From JACCXG01 sp963836735 (GTDB taxonomy: Bacteria; Acidobacteriota; Vicinamibacteria; Vicinamibacterales; 2-12-FULL-66-21): 64,000 bases of DNA. The stretch covers positions 174,964-238,963 of the forward strand of contig CAWIKP010000029.1 in assembly GCA_963836735.1 (NCBI GenBank). Direction: 5' to 3'. Below are positions 37,756-46,709 of this stretch, one piece after another (position 1 is the stretch's first letter; each line of letters begins with the position of its first letter). Position numbers and translations under genes: made by a program. Below the pieces are notes generated by a model. It made no database searches, was not told the origin of the DNA, and saw nothing but the letters and a program-made list of their open reading frames with translations.

Positions 37756-38319
37756 ATGAGTTCAATTCAAGCCACACGAATGAAGAAGGGCATGCTGATC
37801 AAGGTCGGCGAGGACCTGTTCCGGGTTCTCGAGCTGCAGCATGTGACCCCCGGGAACCTGCGCGGCTTCGTGCGGGTCAAGTTCCGAAACATCAGGACAG
37901 GCACCCTGTCGGATCAGAAGCTGCGCTCGGAAGATTCGGTCGAGCGCGCCACGCTCGACGAGCGGGCGATGCAGTATCTGTATCGCGACGGTGACTCCTA
38001 TCACTTCATGGACACCGAGTCGTACGAACAGCTGCACATCTCCGAAGAGGCGCTCGGCGAGGCCGTGAACTACATCGTTCCTGACGCGGTGATCAACGTC
38101 GAGTTCTACGGTTCGGAGCCGGTCGGCATCGAGCTGCCGGTCACGGTGGATCTCAAGGTCGAGGACACGGCTCCCGGGATCAAGGGGGCCACCGCGAGCG
38201 CACAGGTGAAACCCGCCCGCCTCGAGACCGGTCTCGTCGTCCAGGTGCCGCCTTTCGTGAACATCGGCGACAAGGTTCGGGTGAGCACGGAGACCGGAGA
38301 GTACCTGTCCAGGGCCTAG
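37756..38319 (+). CDS. efp: Elongation factor P
   Basis: EF-P rescues ribosomes stalled at polyproline stretches. The 187 residues cover the three beta domains: KOW-like start (IQATRMKKGMLIKVGEDLF), OB middle (MDTESYEQLHI) and C-terminal OB ending DKVRVSTETGEYLSR. The loop tip that carries the modified Lys or Arg at position 34 in other bacteria reads TPGNLRGF, with Asn34 and Arg36. The K-type modification by EpmA therefore has no target at position 34. The ATG at 37756 is the only sensible start. Confidence 0.95.
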   Translation: MSSIQATRMKKGMLIKVGEDLFRVLELQHVTPGNLRGFVRVKFRNIRTGTLSDQKLRSEDSVERATLDERAMQYLYRDGDSYHFMDTESYEQLHISEEALGEAVNYIVPDAVINVEFYGSEPVGIELPVTVDLKVEDTAPGIKGATASAQVKPARLETGLVVQVPPFVNIGDKVRVSTETGEYLSRA

Positions 38320-38344
38320 CGCGCCCGCAGGACGTCAGTCGTCG

Positions 38345-38941
38345 ATGGACATCAACCAGACACGGCCGGGCCTCGGCTGGATCGAAGTTATTGCCGGCAG
38401 CATGTTCAGCGGAAAGAGCGAGGAACTGATTCGCCGGCTTCGCCGCGAGCAGATCGCCCGCCGCAAGGTCCAGATCTTCAAGCCGAAGATCGACAACCGC
38501 TACGGCGACGACCACATCATCTCTCACAGCGACATGCGGATCGCCTCGGAGAACGTCTCGTCCTCGCGCGAGCTGCTCGAGCGCGTGCGGCCCGACACCG
38601 AGGTGATCGGCATAGACGAGGGACAGTTCTTCGACGCGGAGCTGCCGGCCGTGTGCTGCACGCTGGCCGACCAGGGCAGACGCGTGCTGGTCGCGGGCCT
38701 GGACCAGGATTATCTCGGCAAGCCCTTCGAGCCGATGCCGCAGCTGCTCGCCATCGCGGAATACATCACCAAGACGCTGGCGATCTGCATGGTCTGCGGC
38801 GCGCCGGCGAACCATACACAGCGGCTGGTCGCGAGCAGCGAGCGGGTGCTGGTGGGGGCGCAGGGGACGTACGAGGCGCGGTGTCGGCGCTGTTTCGATC
38901 CTCGGCTCGGGAAGTTCGACGGAAAATCCGCACAACGTTGA
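38345..38941 (+). CDS. tdk: Thymidine kinase (type II)
   Basis: This enzyme phosphorylates thymidine with ATP in nucleotide salvage. The P-loop GSMFSGKS is at residues 18-25 and the Walker B-like DEGQFF motif carries the catalytic Glu. The lasso loop follows GLDQDYLGKPFEPM, and zinc is held by CMVCG and CRRCF. The length of 198 residues is normal. It follows efp after 25 bases on the same strand. Confidence 0.95.
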   Translation: MDINQTRPGLGWIEVIAGSMFSGKSEELIRRLRREQIARRKVQIFKPKIDNRYGDDHIISHSDMRIASENVSSSRELLERVRPDTEVIGIDEGQFFDAELPAVCCTLADQGRRVLVAGLDQDYLGKPFEPMPQLLAIAEYITKTLAICMVCGAPANHTQRLVASSERVLVGAQGTYEARCRRCFDPRLGKFDGKSAQR

Positions 38942-38962
38942 GCTACCTGTGACGATCGTGCG

Positions 38963-39526
38963 CTACGCTTCGTCGTGCACGCCGAGATCGAGCGTCTTTC
39001 CGGTGAAGTGAATATCGTGGGCGGCAATCTTGTCGCGGAGGAGTCGCCGTGCCGCGCCGTAATACGGCTGGGGCACGACCAGGCTCTTGGCGAAGTTGCG
39101 CCAGCGGAACATCATCACCAGCGTGACCTGCTCTCCCTCGCGCCACGTCAGGCCGCCGATCTCTGAATAGGGAACGAACCCGCCTTCCGCCCAGATCCCA
39201 TCCTGGTAGAACCCGCGTCCAATCTTCAGGCTGAGCGGCTGGGCGTAGCTGTAATAGACGAGCATCATGCTCTCGCCGAACACTTCGGTCGGAGGGCGGT
39301 GGAGCACGGCGAGCTTGCAGACGATGACCACCGCGAGAATCGCGCCGGCAGCGAGGAAGAGGCGATAGAACGGGGGCGTCCGCCCGGGCCAGGTGAGCAG
39401 CGCCGACGTACGGATCCGGTGGAAACGGAGCAGCTGCCAGAGCAGTTGCACGTTGACGATCAGGAAGAAGAACCCGATCGCGACCAGGAGGTACGGAAGC
39501 CGCTCCATGATGGAGTCAGACCCCAT
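38963..39526 (-). CDS. Membrane protein with two N-terminal TM helices, unknown
   Basis: The product has two TM helices (LPYLLVAIGFFFLIVNVQLL and LFLAAGAILAVVIVCKLAVL). A soluble part follows with YYSYAQPLSLKIGRGFYQDG and IWAEGGFVPYSEIGGLTWRE, which resembles PH-like bacterial domains fused to membrane anchors (DUF5673-like); this is tentative. Start codons at 39526 and 39508 are both possible. The region between them (GGAGTCAGACCCC on the plus strand) resembles REP-type sequences known from other genomes. Confidence 0.5.
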   Translation of the reverse strand: MGSDSIMERLPYLLVAIGFFFLIVNVQLLWQLLRFHRIRTSALLTWPGRTPPFYRLFLAAGAILAVVIVCKLAVLHRPPTEVFGESMMLVYYSYAQPLSLKIGRGFYQDGIWAEGGFVPYSEIGGLTWREGEQVTLVMMFRWRNFAKSLVVPQPYYGAARRLLRDKIAAHDIHFTGKTLDLGVHDEA

Positions 39527-39569
39527 TTTAACGGGGAAGGTTCCCGAAAATGAACCCCGCCGACGCCGG

Positions 39570-39764
39570 CTACTTCAGAACGTCGATGAGCCAGGCAATC
39601 GGGCCGCCGCCCGAAGCCATGGGATCCTTCAGCCAGTGCGGCGGCGTCAGCCAGACGAAACTCAGAATCGCGATCACCATGACGTCGTACTGCCAGGTGG
39701 CGCGCTCGTAGGTCCAGTAGAAGGCGTTCCAGAGGATGCGGAGGGGAAGCGGGGTCTCGCTCAT
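39570..39764 (-). CDS. Small single-TM protein coupled to the phosphatidyltransferase
   Basis: This 64-residue protein carries one TM helix (YDVMVIAILSFVWLTPPHWL), a positively charged N-side and a short tail. Its ATG overlaps the stop of the phosphatidyltransferase gene (ATGA, 39761-39764), so the two are translated together. Such a small partner may stabilise the membrane enzyme. No family is recognised. Confidence 0.6.
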   Translation of the reverse strand: MSETPLPLRILWNAFYWTYERATWQYDVMVIAILSFVWLTPPHWLKDPMASGGGPIAWLIDVLK

Positions 39765-40360
39765 GCTATCGCCTCGCCGGTATCGCGCAACTCCCGGTAG
39801 GTCAGGATGATCCGATCGGCGACGGTGAAGATCGACAGGATCAGGATCACCCAGAGCACGGCGGCCATTCGATTGGTGAAGGCGCCAACCATGAACAGCA
39901 CGATCCGCTCCGGCCGCTCCATGAACCCGACCTTGCACTTCTTGATGAGCGACTCGGCGCGCGCGCGCGTGTAGCTGGTCATGATGGCGAACATCATGGC
40001 CAGCGCGGTCACCATCACATAGTCGCGGCGGTCGAGCGTTGCATACAGAAAGATCAGCCCGATGAAGAGCGAGATGTCGGAGAAGCGGTCGATCACCGAA
40101 TCCCAGAATGCGCCGAACGCGCTCACGGCGTTCGATTCGTTGGCGACCTTGCCGTCGATGAAGTCGAAGATGTTGGCGACGACCATGATGACCCCGGCGG
40201 TCACGAACTTGCCCAGGGCCAGGGCCCACGCGGCGGCGACGTTGATCAGGACGCCAATGAAGGTGAGGGTGTTGGGATGGATGCGCAGCCTGACGCAGGT
40301 GTCGATGATGAGCCGCAGCGGAAACATGCAGATGCGGCCGATGAGCCCGGTAAAAGTCAT
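39761..40360 (-). CDS. CDP-alcohol phosphatidyltransferase
   Basis: This 199-residue integral membrane enzyme transfers a phosphatidyl group from CDP-diacylglycerol to an alcohol. The family signature D-x2-D-G-x2-A-R-x8-9-G-x3-D-x3-D appears as DFIDGKVANESNAVSAFGAF followed by WDSVIDR. All acidic residues that bind the metal pair are kept, but the usual Arg after Ala is Asn. Six TM helices are expected. The acceptor (glycerol phosphate, inositol phosphate or other) cannot be told from sequence alone. Confidence 0.85.
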   Translation of the reverse strand: MTFTGLIGRICMFPLRLIIDTCVRLRIHPNTLTFIGVLINVAAAWALALGKFVTAGVIMVVANIFDFIDGKVANESNAVSAFGAFWDSVIDRFSDISLFIGLIFLYATLDRRDYVMVTALAMMFAIMTSYTRARAESLIKKCKVGFMERPERIVLFMVGAFTNRMAAVLWVILILSIFTVADRIILTYRELRDTGEAIA

Positions 40361-40473
40361 GGTTCAGCTGTGGGGCGCGCGGAACGCGGCCGCCGGATGG
40401 CAGCCTGATTCACCTGTAAGCGGCAGTATAATAAAGGGTTCAAGCGTCGCGCCAAAACGCGCCAGTGTACCGC

Positions 40474-42487
40474 ATGCCGATTCGTGATCTCAAGGCCCAG
40501 ATCGCCCGCCTTCCCGAGCAGCCCGGGGTCTATCTCTATTACAACGAGGCCGGGGACACGCTATACGTGGGCAAGGCGCGCGTGCTGCGCGATCGGGTGC
40601 GCAGCTATCTCGGCGCCTATGGCCTGAGCCCCAGGATTGATGCGCTGCTCGACGACGCGCATCGGTTGGAAACCATCATCACCGACTCGGTCGTCGAAGC
40701 GCTCGCGCTCGAGAACAACCTGATCAAGCAGCGGTCGCCGAAGTACAACATCCTGCTTCGGGACGACAAGACTTATCCCTACCTGCAGCTGACCGCCGGC
40801 GAGGCGTTTCCTCGCGTGCTGGTGGCGCGGCGCGTCGAGCGCGACGAGCACTTCTACGCCGGGCCGTTCATGCCCGCGTCGCTCGCCCGGAAGGCGATGT
40901 CCCTGAGCCACAAGCTGTTCGGGATTCGATCCTGCAACGAGACGATCACCGGCGAACGGGGCCGGCCCTGTCTCGAATACGACATCAAGCGGTGCGCCGC
41001 CCCGTGCGTCGGCACGATCTGCTCGGAAAGCGAATACCGGATCGCCGTCGAGCACACGCAGCTGTTCCTCGAAGGACGGAACGACGAGCTGGTGGACACG
41101 CTGCGCGAGCGCATGGTCCAGGCGGCCGCCGAGGAGCGGTTCGAGCAGGCGGCGCAGCTTCGCGACGCCCTCAGGACGATCGAGACGCTTCGGACACGGC
41201 AGCAGAAGATGGCGAGCCCCGAGTTCGGCGACCGCGATGCCTTCGGGCTGAAGCTCGGGCCCGCCGGCGCCGTGGTGCAGGTCTTTCAGATGCGGCGCGG
41301 GCGCGTGGTCGAACGCACGGAGCTCGTCACCGATCCAGGCGCGCTCGGCAGCCTGGAGTCTGCGATTCCGGAGCCCGGGACTGCAGTGAGAGAGCCGGCG
41401 ATGGGCGCCGCGGATCTCACCGAATGCGACGTCCTCCAGGCGGCGCTGCAGCAGTTCTACGCCGATCGCCCCGTGCCATCCGAGATTCACGTCCCGGTGG
41501 CGTTTCCCGACGCCGACACCGAGCTGCTCGAGAACTGGCTCTCCGATCGCGCCCGACGGCGCGTCCGCATCGTCGTGCCACGGCGAGGCGAGAAGCGCGG
41601 CCTGCTCGATCTGGCGTCGCGCAACGCCGAAGTGGCGTATCAGGCCAGATTCAACGAGAACGTCGCCGCGCACTACGACGCGCTCGAAACCCTGCGATCG
41701 GTCCTGGCGCTCCCCGCCATCCCGCGCCGCATCGAGTGTTTCGACATCTCCACCATCCAGGGAAGCGAGACCGTCGCGTCGATGGTGGTGTGCGAAGACG
41801 GGAGGATGAAGAAGGGGGAGTACCGGAAGTTTCGTATCCGGGGCTGGGGACTCGGGGCTCGGGGCTCGGCTTCACAACCCAAGCTCCCGAACGTCGAACC
41901 TGGACCCCCGAGTCCCGAGCCCCGAACTCCGCTTGCCCGCCGTAGCGCGGAGCGCGAAGGAGGGAGCCCCGATCGACATCGTGTTTTGGACGACTTCGCC
42001 TCCATGCGCGAGGTCGTCACCCGCCGCTATCAGCGGCTGCTCGAAAACGGCGGACCCTTCCCCGGTCTGATCCTGATCGACGGCGGCAAGGGGCAGTTGT
42101 CGGCCGCCTACGAGGCGCTCGAGAGTCTTGGCCTGGGCAGCCTGATCGCCGTGGGCATTGCCAAGAAGGAAGAACTGCTGTTCATGCGCGATCAGCGAGG
42201 ATCCGATCGCGCTCCGTGAGGACAGCCCGGCACTCCTGTTGATCCGGCGAATCCGCGACGAGGCGCATCGGTTCGCGGTGACGTTCCACCGCGCGTCGCG
42301 CGCCAGGCGCGATCTGCGATCGGACCTGGATGCGATCGCCGGGATCGGTCCGCGGCGGCGCAAAGCTCTGCTGACCGCTTTCGGCAGTGTGGCCGGCGTC
42401 CGGCGCGCCACGCGGGAAGAGCTGGTTCGCGTGGTGGGCGCCAGGTCGGCCGACGCCGTGCTCGCGCACTTTTCGACACCGTCTTAG
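40474..42487 (+). CDS. uvrC: Excinuclease ABC subunit C with an in-frame repeat insertion, one frameshift
   Basis: UvrC makes both incisions in nucleotide excision repair. Seen here: the GIY-YIG domain (PGVYLYYNEAGDTLYVGKA), the cysteine region, the UVR helix (EERFEQAAQLRDALRTIE), the RNase H-like endonuclease (CFDISTIQGSETVASMVV, LILIDGGKGQL) and the HhH pair (IAGIGPRRRKALLTAFGS). Between EYRKFRI and DDFASMREVV, where homologues have only a few residues, about 48 codons from a palindromic element are inserted in frame. Near 42197 one extra C (CAG-C-GAG) shifts the frame; the rest reads on to TAG at 42485. ATG at 40474 is the family start; a GTG lies three codons upstream. Confidence 0.92.
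41838..41931. repeat. Palindromic tandem-unit element inside uvrC
   Basis: The left arm (41838-41869, GGGGCTCGGGGCTCGG units) is complementary to the right arm (41905-41931, CCCGAGTCCCGAGCCCCG). Both are made of 7-nt units GGGGCTC/GGGACTC. The unit is the same as in the element at 60454. The insertion keeps the uvrC frame open. Confidence 0.85.
41932..41968. repeat. Second-family short palindrome (copy 1)
   Basis: CCCGCCGTAGCGCGGAGCGC followed by GAAGGAGGG forms an imperfect hairpin. Related copies are at 47887-47920 and within 48652-48715; all share CCGCC, (T/C)AGC or GCGC, and GCGAAGG(A/C)GG. This copy sits directly after the palindromic element in uvrC and is also translated. Confidence 0.6.
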
Positions 42488-42491
42488 CCGG

Positions 42492-42525
42492 AGTCACCTT
42501 CCAAACGCCACTCGGAAAGGTGACT
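42492..42525. terminator. Hairpin after uvrC
   Basis: AGTCACCTTCC (42492-42502) and GGAAAGGTGACT (42514-42525) form a stem with a one-base bulge and an 11-nt loop, then GTCCCCTTTAC. It stands 4 bases after the uvrC stop. It could be a terminator or a REP-like sequence (the text GGTGACTGTCCCC recurs in such repeats in other genomes). Confidence 0.4.
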
Positions 42526-42594
42526 GTCCCCTTTACTGGGCGGCGTTTTTCCCTTAGTCTTGACCCTTCCTGGATTCCTCCAGCGACCAGTCCT

Positions 42595-43214
42595 TTGGAT
42601 CACCTCACCTCTAACCTGATCGGGTTTGCGATCGTGATCGTGGCATTGACGATTCACGAGGCCGCGCATGCCTGGACGGCCGACCAGCTCGGTGACCCGA
42701 CTGCGCGCCTGCTCGGCCGGGTCTCGCTGAATCCGATGGTGCACATCGATCCGATCGGGACCATCCTGTTGCCGCTCGTCGCGCTGATCACGGGCGCGCC
42801 GATTCTCGGGTGGGCGAAGCCCGTGCCGGTCAACATCAGTCGTCTGCGCCATCATCGCCGGGACTTCATGATCGTCGCGGCAGCGGGGCCGATCAGCAAC
42901 TTTCTGCAGGCCCTGGTCATCGCCGGCGTGCTACCGGGCGTTTTACGAGCCATTCGACCCCAGTCGCCTGGCGGCGATTCTTCGGATGGCGGTCGAGATC
43001 AACCTGCTGCTGGCGTTCTTCAACCTGATTCCGATTCCGCCGCTGGATGGCGGCAACGTGCTCGCCGGGCTGCGTGCCCGAGGGCGCCGCCAGGGTGCTC
43101 GATCAGGTCCGGCAGTTCGGATTCATCGCGCTGTATGCATTGATGCTGTCCGGAATCCTCGGACAACTGATCCTGCCGCCAACCGATTTCTTCCTGAGGC
43201 TGCTGCTCCTGTGA
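42595..43214 (+). CDS. Site-2-protease-family (M50) membrane protease, two frameshifts
   Basis: The product reads as a compact rhomboid-free S2P protease. It has HEAAH at residues 21-25 (LTIHEAAHAW), the conserved RVSLNPMVHIDPIGT segment, FMIVAAAGPISN, and the third ligand motif FNLIPIPPLDGGN. The protein ends in LPPTDFFLRLLLL. These enzymes cleave within membranes, for example anti-sigma factors. Surplus bases near 42935 (TTTT) and 43074 put the three parts in successive frames; the family order is otherwise complete. The start is uncertain (TTG at 42595 fits the homologous N-terminus). The TGA overlaps the trpS GTG by 3 bases. Confidence 0.8.
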
Positions 43215-44359
43215 AACCACGCGTCGTGTCGGGGATGCGCCCGACCGGAAAGCTGCATCTCGGTCATCTGGTTGGCGCCCTCGAGAACTGGGCCTCACTC
43301 CAGGAACAGTACGACTGCTTCTATTTCGTGGCCGACTGGCACGCGCTGACCAGCGACTACGCCGACACGTCCGAGGTCGTGGCCAACGCCTACGACATGG
43401 CCGCGGACTGGATTGCGGCCGGCCTGGATCCCGAGCGGAGCACGCTGTTCGTCCAGTCGCTGGTTCCTGAACACGCCGAGCTGTACCTGCTGCTCTCGAT
43501 GACGATTCCGATCCCGTGGCTCGAGCGGGTGCCGACCTACAAGGAACAGATCGAGCAGCTGTCGGAGAAAGATCTGTCGACGCTCGGGTTCCTGGGCTAT
43601 CCGCTGCTCCAGACCGCCGACATCATCATCTACAATGCGCACGCCGTCCCGGTCGGCGAAGACCAGGTCCCGCACCTGGAGCTCAGCCGTGAAATCGTGC
43701 GGCGTTTCCACAACTTCTACGGACCGCTCTTCGTCGAGCCGCAGCCGCTGCTGACGACCTTCCCACGGCTGCCCGGGCTCGACAACCGGAAGATGTCGAA
43801 AAGTTACGGAAACACGATTAACCTGTCGGACGACGCCAGGACGGTGGAGCAGAAGGTCCGGCAGATGTACACGGATCCCAAACGGATCCGCGCCGACATT
43901 CCCGGGACGGTCGAGGGCAACCCGGTGTTCATGTACCACGACGCGTTCAATCCCGACAAGGCGGAGGTCGAGGATCTCAAGGCCCGGTATCGCGCCGGGA
44001 AGGTCGGGGACGTGGAAGTGAAGATGAAGCTCGCGCGGGCGGTGAATGCGCACCTCGAGCCGATGCGCGCTCGCCGCGCCGACCTCGCCGCCCGGCCGGA
44101 GCGCCTCCGCGAGATCCTGCACGAAGGCTCGAAGAAGGCCCGTGGCATCGCCACGGAGACCATGGAACGCGTCAGGGCGGCAGTAAAACTGAAGTACTAC
44201 CTGAATGCCAGTTGCCAACATTGCCAAGATTGCCAAAATTCAAAGGCCTCATTCGTGACGCCGGTCGCCCCCGTGGCAAACGTGGCAACGTGTTTTCAAT
44301 TTTGGCAATTTTGGCAATCTTGGCAATGTTGGCAATGTAATGACCGACCCCGAATTTGA
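43211..44359 (+). CDS. trpS: Tryptophanyl-tRNA synthetase with a repeat-coded C-terminal tail
   Basis: This class I synthetase charges tRNA-Trp. It has GKLHLGHLVGA (HIGH motif at 16-19), the Trp-binding region QTADIIIYNAHAVPVGEDQ, and NRKMSKSYGN (KMSKS near 195). The normal bacterial end is KYYL at residue 331. Here the frame continues 51 more codons through the palindromic element, adding SCQHCQDCQN and FQFWQFWQSWQCWQC. Whether this cysteine/tryptophan-rich tail is kept is unknown. The stop at 44357 lies 20 bases inside scpA, which could couple their translation. Start GTG at 43211. Confidence 0.93.
   Translation: MKPRVVSGMRPTGKLHLGHLVGALENWASLQEQYDCFYFVADWHALTSDYADTSEVVANAYDMAADWIAAGLDPERSTLFVQSLVPEHAELYLLLSMTIPIPWLERVPTYKEQIEQLSEKDLSTLGFLGYPLLQTADIIIYNAHAVPVGEDQVPHLELSREIVRRFHNFYGPLFVEPQPLLTTFPRLPGLDNRKMSKSYGNTINLSDDARTVEQKVRQMYTDPKRIRADIPGTVEGNPVFMYHDAFNPDKAEVEDLKARYRAGKVGDVEVKMKLARAVNAHLEPMRARRADLAARPERLREILHEGSKKARGIATETMERVRAAVKLKYYLNASCQHCQDCQNSKASFVTPVAPVANVATCFQFWQFWQSWQCWQCNDRPRI
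44211..44337. repeat. Palindromic tandem-unit element between trpS and scpA
   Basis: The left arm (44211-44244) is three 9-nt units such as ATTGCCAAG. The right arm (44293-44337) is the complement with one additional unit ATTTTGGCA. Complementarity is otherwise nearly perfect. The right arm ends 3 bases before the scpA ATG and contains no purine-rich ribosome site. Confidence 0.92.
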
Positions 44360-45128
44360 GTCCATCCTCGAGGCCTACCCGGTCAGGCTCGAGAACTTCG
44401 AGGGCCCGCTCGACCTGCTGCTGCATCTGATCAAGAAGCACGAGGTCAACATCTACGACATCCCGATCGCGCTGATCACCCAGCAGTATCTCGAGTACAT
44501 CGACCTGATGCAGGAGATGAACCTCGACGTCGCCGGCGAGTTCCTGGTGATGGCGGCCACGCTGATCCACATCAAGTCGCGGATGCTGCTGCCGCGCCCG
44601 ATCCGGCGCAGGACGATCCCGAGGAAGATCCGCGCGAAGCGCTGATGCGGCGCCTGCTGGAGCACCAGAAGTTCAAGGCCGCGGCCGAGCTGCTGCACGA
44701 GCGGGAGACGCTGCGCAGCGCGCAGTGGACCCGCGCCGACGGTCCGATCGCGGAGATCGCCGGCGAAGCGCCGGAGCCCGAGATCGAGGTCGATCTCTTC
44801 AGCCTGATCAGCGCCTTCCGCAACGTCGTCGAACGGGCGAAACAGCGGCCGAAGATCTATCTGCCGGGCGAGCAGATGCCGATCGAGGATCGCATCGAGC
44901 AGCTGCTCTCGAAGCTGTCGGAAACCGAAGCGTGCGGGTTCGAGGATCTGTTCGCGGACATGCAGACGCGGTCCGGCATGATCGTCACGTTCCTGGCGCA
45001 TGCTCGAGATGATTCGGCTGAAGCTGATTCGCGTGTTCCAGTCCGGCGCGATGGGCGCGATCCGCGTGTACAAGCGCGCGCGGCCGGCCGACGCGCCCAA
45101 GCCGCTGCGCGATCCGGAGAGCCATTGA
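44340..45128 (+). CDS. scpA: Segregation and condensation protein A, two frameshifts
   Basis: ScpA is the kleisin that joins SMC and ScpB in chromosome condensation. The N-terminal SMC-neck-binding part is clear (ENFEGPLDLLLHLIKKHEVN, DIPIALITQQYLEYID). The linker is followed by LFSLISAFRNVVERAKQRPK and a C-terminal winged helix (MLEMIRLKLIRVFQSG...). The frame slips near 44595 (one base missing, then DPAQDDPEEDPREALMRR) and near 44998 (extra C in GCG-C-ATGCTCGAG). With these corrected the protein is about 262 residues, normal for the family. It is flanked on both sides by elements with the same 9-nt unit. Confidence 0.9.
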
Positions 45129-45130
45129 CG

Positions 45131-45264
45131 CATTGCCGAAATTGCCAGCACGATTGCCAGACATTGCCAAGATTGAAAAAGGCGGAGCATTACCGGATGC
45201 TGGACCAGCGTTGTCGCATTTCCAATTTTGGCAATTTTGGCAATCTTGGCAATATTGGCAATGG
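45131..45264. repeat. Palindromic tandem-unit element between scpA and scpB
   Basis: Arms 45131-45177 and 45219-45264 are built from the same 9-nt unit (TTGGCAATN) as the element 0.9 kb upstream. The left arm is more diverged (extra bases between units), the right arm is regular. It begins 3 bases after the scpA stop and ends 16 bases before the scpB start. Confidence 0.88.
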
Positions 45265-45280
45265 ATAACCGAAGGACCCC

Positions 45281-45953
45281 GTGAGTCACTTGAAGCCCAT
45301 CGTCGAAGCGTTGATTTTCGCGTCGCCGGAGCCGCTGACGCCAAAGACGCTGTACAAGCTGCTCGACGGCGAGACCCGGGAGGACGTCGACGCGGCGCTG
45401 GCCGAGCTGCGCGCCGACTACGAGCGCCCGCGCGGCCTGCAGATGGTCGAAGTCGCCGGCGGCTACCAGATCGTCACGCGGCCCGAGCTGCACGAGTGGG
45501 TGCGCAAGCTGTTCCACGAGCGGACGACGCAGAAGCTGTCGGTGCAGTCGCTCGAGACGCTCGCGGTGATCGCCTACAAGCAGCCGGTCACGGCCGCCGA
45601 GATCGCCGAGATCCGCGGCGTCAGCAGCAGCGGCGGCGTGCTGTCGACGCTGATCGAGCGGCGGCTGGTCAAGACCGTCGGCCGCAAGCAGGTGGTCGGC
45701 CGGCCGTTCATGTACGCCACGACGCGCGAGTTCCTCGAGCGGTTCGGCCTGAACGATCTCGGCGATCTGCCGAAGGTCGAGGAGATGTCCGACGCGCTCG
45801 GCTTCGAGCTGCCCGCGGGGCTGGCCGAACCCGCGGTCACGACCTCGCCGCTGCCGTTCGAGGCGGACGCGCCGGCAGGGGAGAGCGCGGACGCCGTGCC
45901 GGTGACGCGAACCGCCCGCCGCCGAAGAAGACACGTCAGAAAAAGTTCACTAG
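45281..45953 (+). CDS. scpB: Segregation and condensation protein B
   Basis: ScpB forms a dimer of tandem winged helices on the ScpA kleisin. The product shows KPIVEALIFASPEPLT, the first winged helix, and the hallmark LSVQSLETLAVIAYKQPVT, RGVSSSGGVLSTLIERRLV, then GRPFMYATTREFLERFGL. The main frame is open beyond the expected end. A slip near 45895-45905 would give EPPAAEEDTSEKVH and TAG at 45951, six bases before the next gene, which fits better. The GTG at 45281 follows GAAGGA. Confidence 0.9.
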
Positions 45954-45958
45954 GCGCG

Positions 45959-46709
45959 ATGGCCGAGCGGCTGCAGAAGATCCTCTCGCCGCCGGCATCG
46001 CCTCGCGGCGGGCGGCCGAGACGCTGATCGCGCAGGGGCGGGTGACGGTCAACGGCAGGACGGTCACGGAGCTCGGCACCAAGGCGGATCCCGGCACCGA
46101 CGACATCCGCGTCGACGGCCGGCGCGTCAAGGCTGCGCAGCGCCGCCGCTACATCCTCCTCTACAAGCCGCGCGGCTACATCACCACCCGCTCCGATCCC
46201 GCAGCAGCGCCCGACGGTGATCGACTTGCTGGCGAAGGGCGGCGTCAAGCGAGTACGTCTATCCGGTCGGCCGCCTCGACTACGACTCCGAAGGGCTGCT
46301 CCTCCTCACCAGCGACGGGGACCTGGCGGCGCACCTGACGCATCCGCGCCACGGCGTCGAGCGCGAGTACGAAGTGCGCGTGAAGGGCGTGCCGGACGCA
46401 CACGATCTGGATCGGCTGTCGCGCGGCATCTCGCTCGAAGGGCGCCGGACCGCGCCGGCGCGCGTGGAGCTCGACCAAGATGATCGAGCGCCGAGACGGT
46501 CCGTCAAGCACTGCTGTCGTTCGTCATTCACGAGGGACGCAATCGCCAGGTGCGCAAGATGTGCGACGCGATCGGGCATCCGGTGGTCCGGCTCCGTCGG
46601 CGTGCGCATCGGCCCGATCACCGACGAGCACATCCGTCCGGGGGAGTTCCGCGATCTCATGAGCCGCGGCGCGGAGGTCGCGCTGTTGCGCAAGCAGTCA
46701 GGCGGCTGA
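45959..46709 (+). CDS. RluB-type 23S rRNA pseudouridine synthase, several frameshifts
   Basis: An S4 domain (MAERLQKIL, then GIASRRAAETLIAQGRVTVN) is followed by the RsuA/RluB catalytic domain. This includes YILLYKPRGYITTRSDP, PVGRLDYDSEGLLLLTSDG with the catalytic Asp, LTHPRHGVEREYEV and VIHEGRNRQVRKMCDAIGHP. The enzyme converts a uridine of rRNA to pseudouridine. At least four single-base slips (about 45985, 46200, 46250 and in 46470-46510) divide it between frames. One is again an extra C before GAG. The scpA-scpB-rluB order is widely conserved, which supports the calls. Confidence 0.85.

Noticed and set aside
44211..45264. Regularly spaced short repeats near scpA considered as a CRISPR array
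   Set aside because: Units are 9 bp with no spacers, arms are reverse complements, and no cas gene is present.
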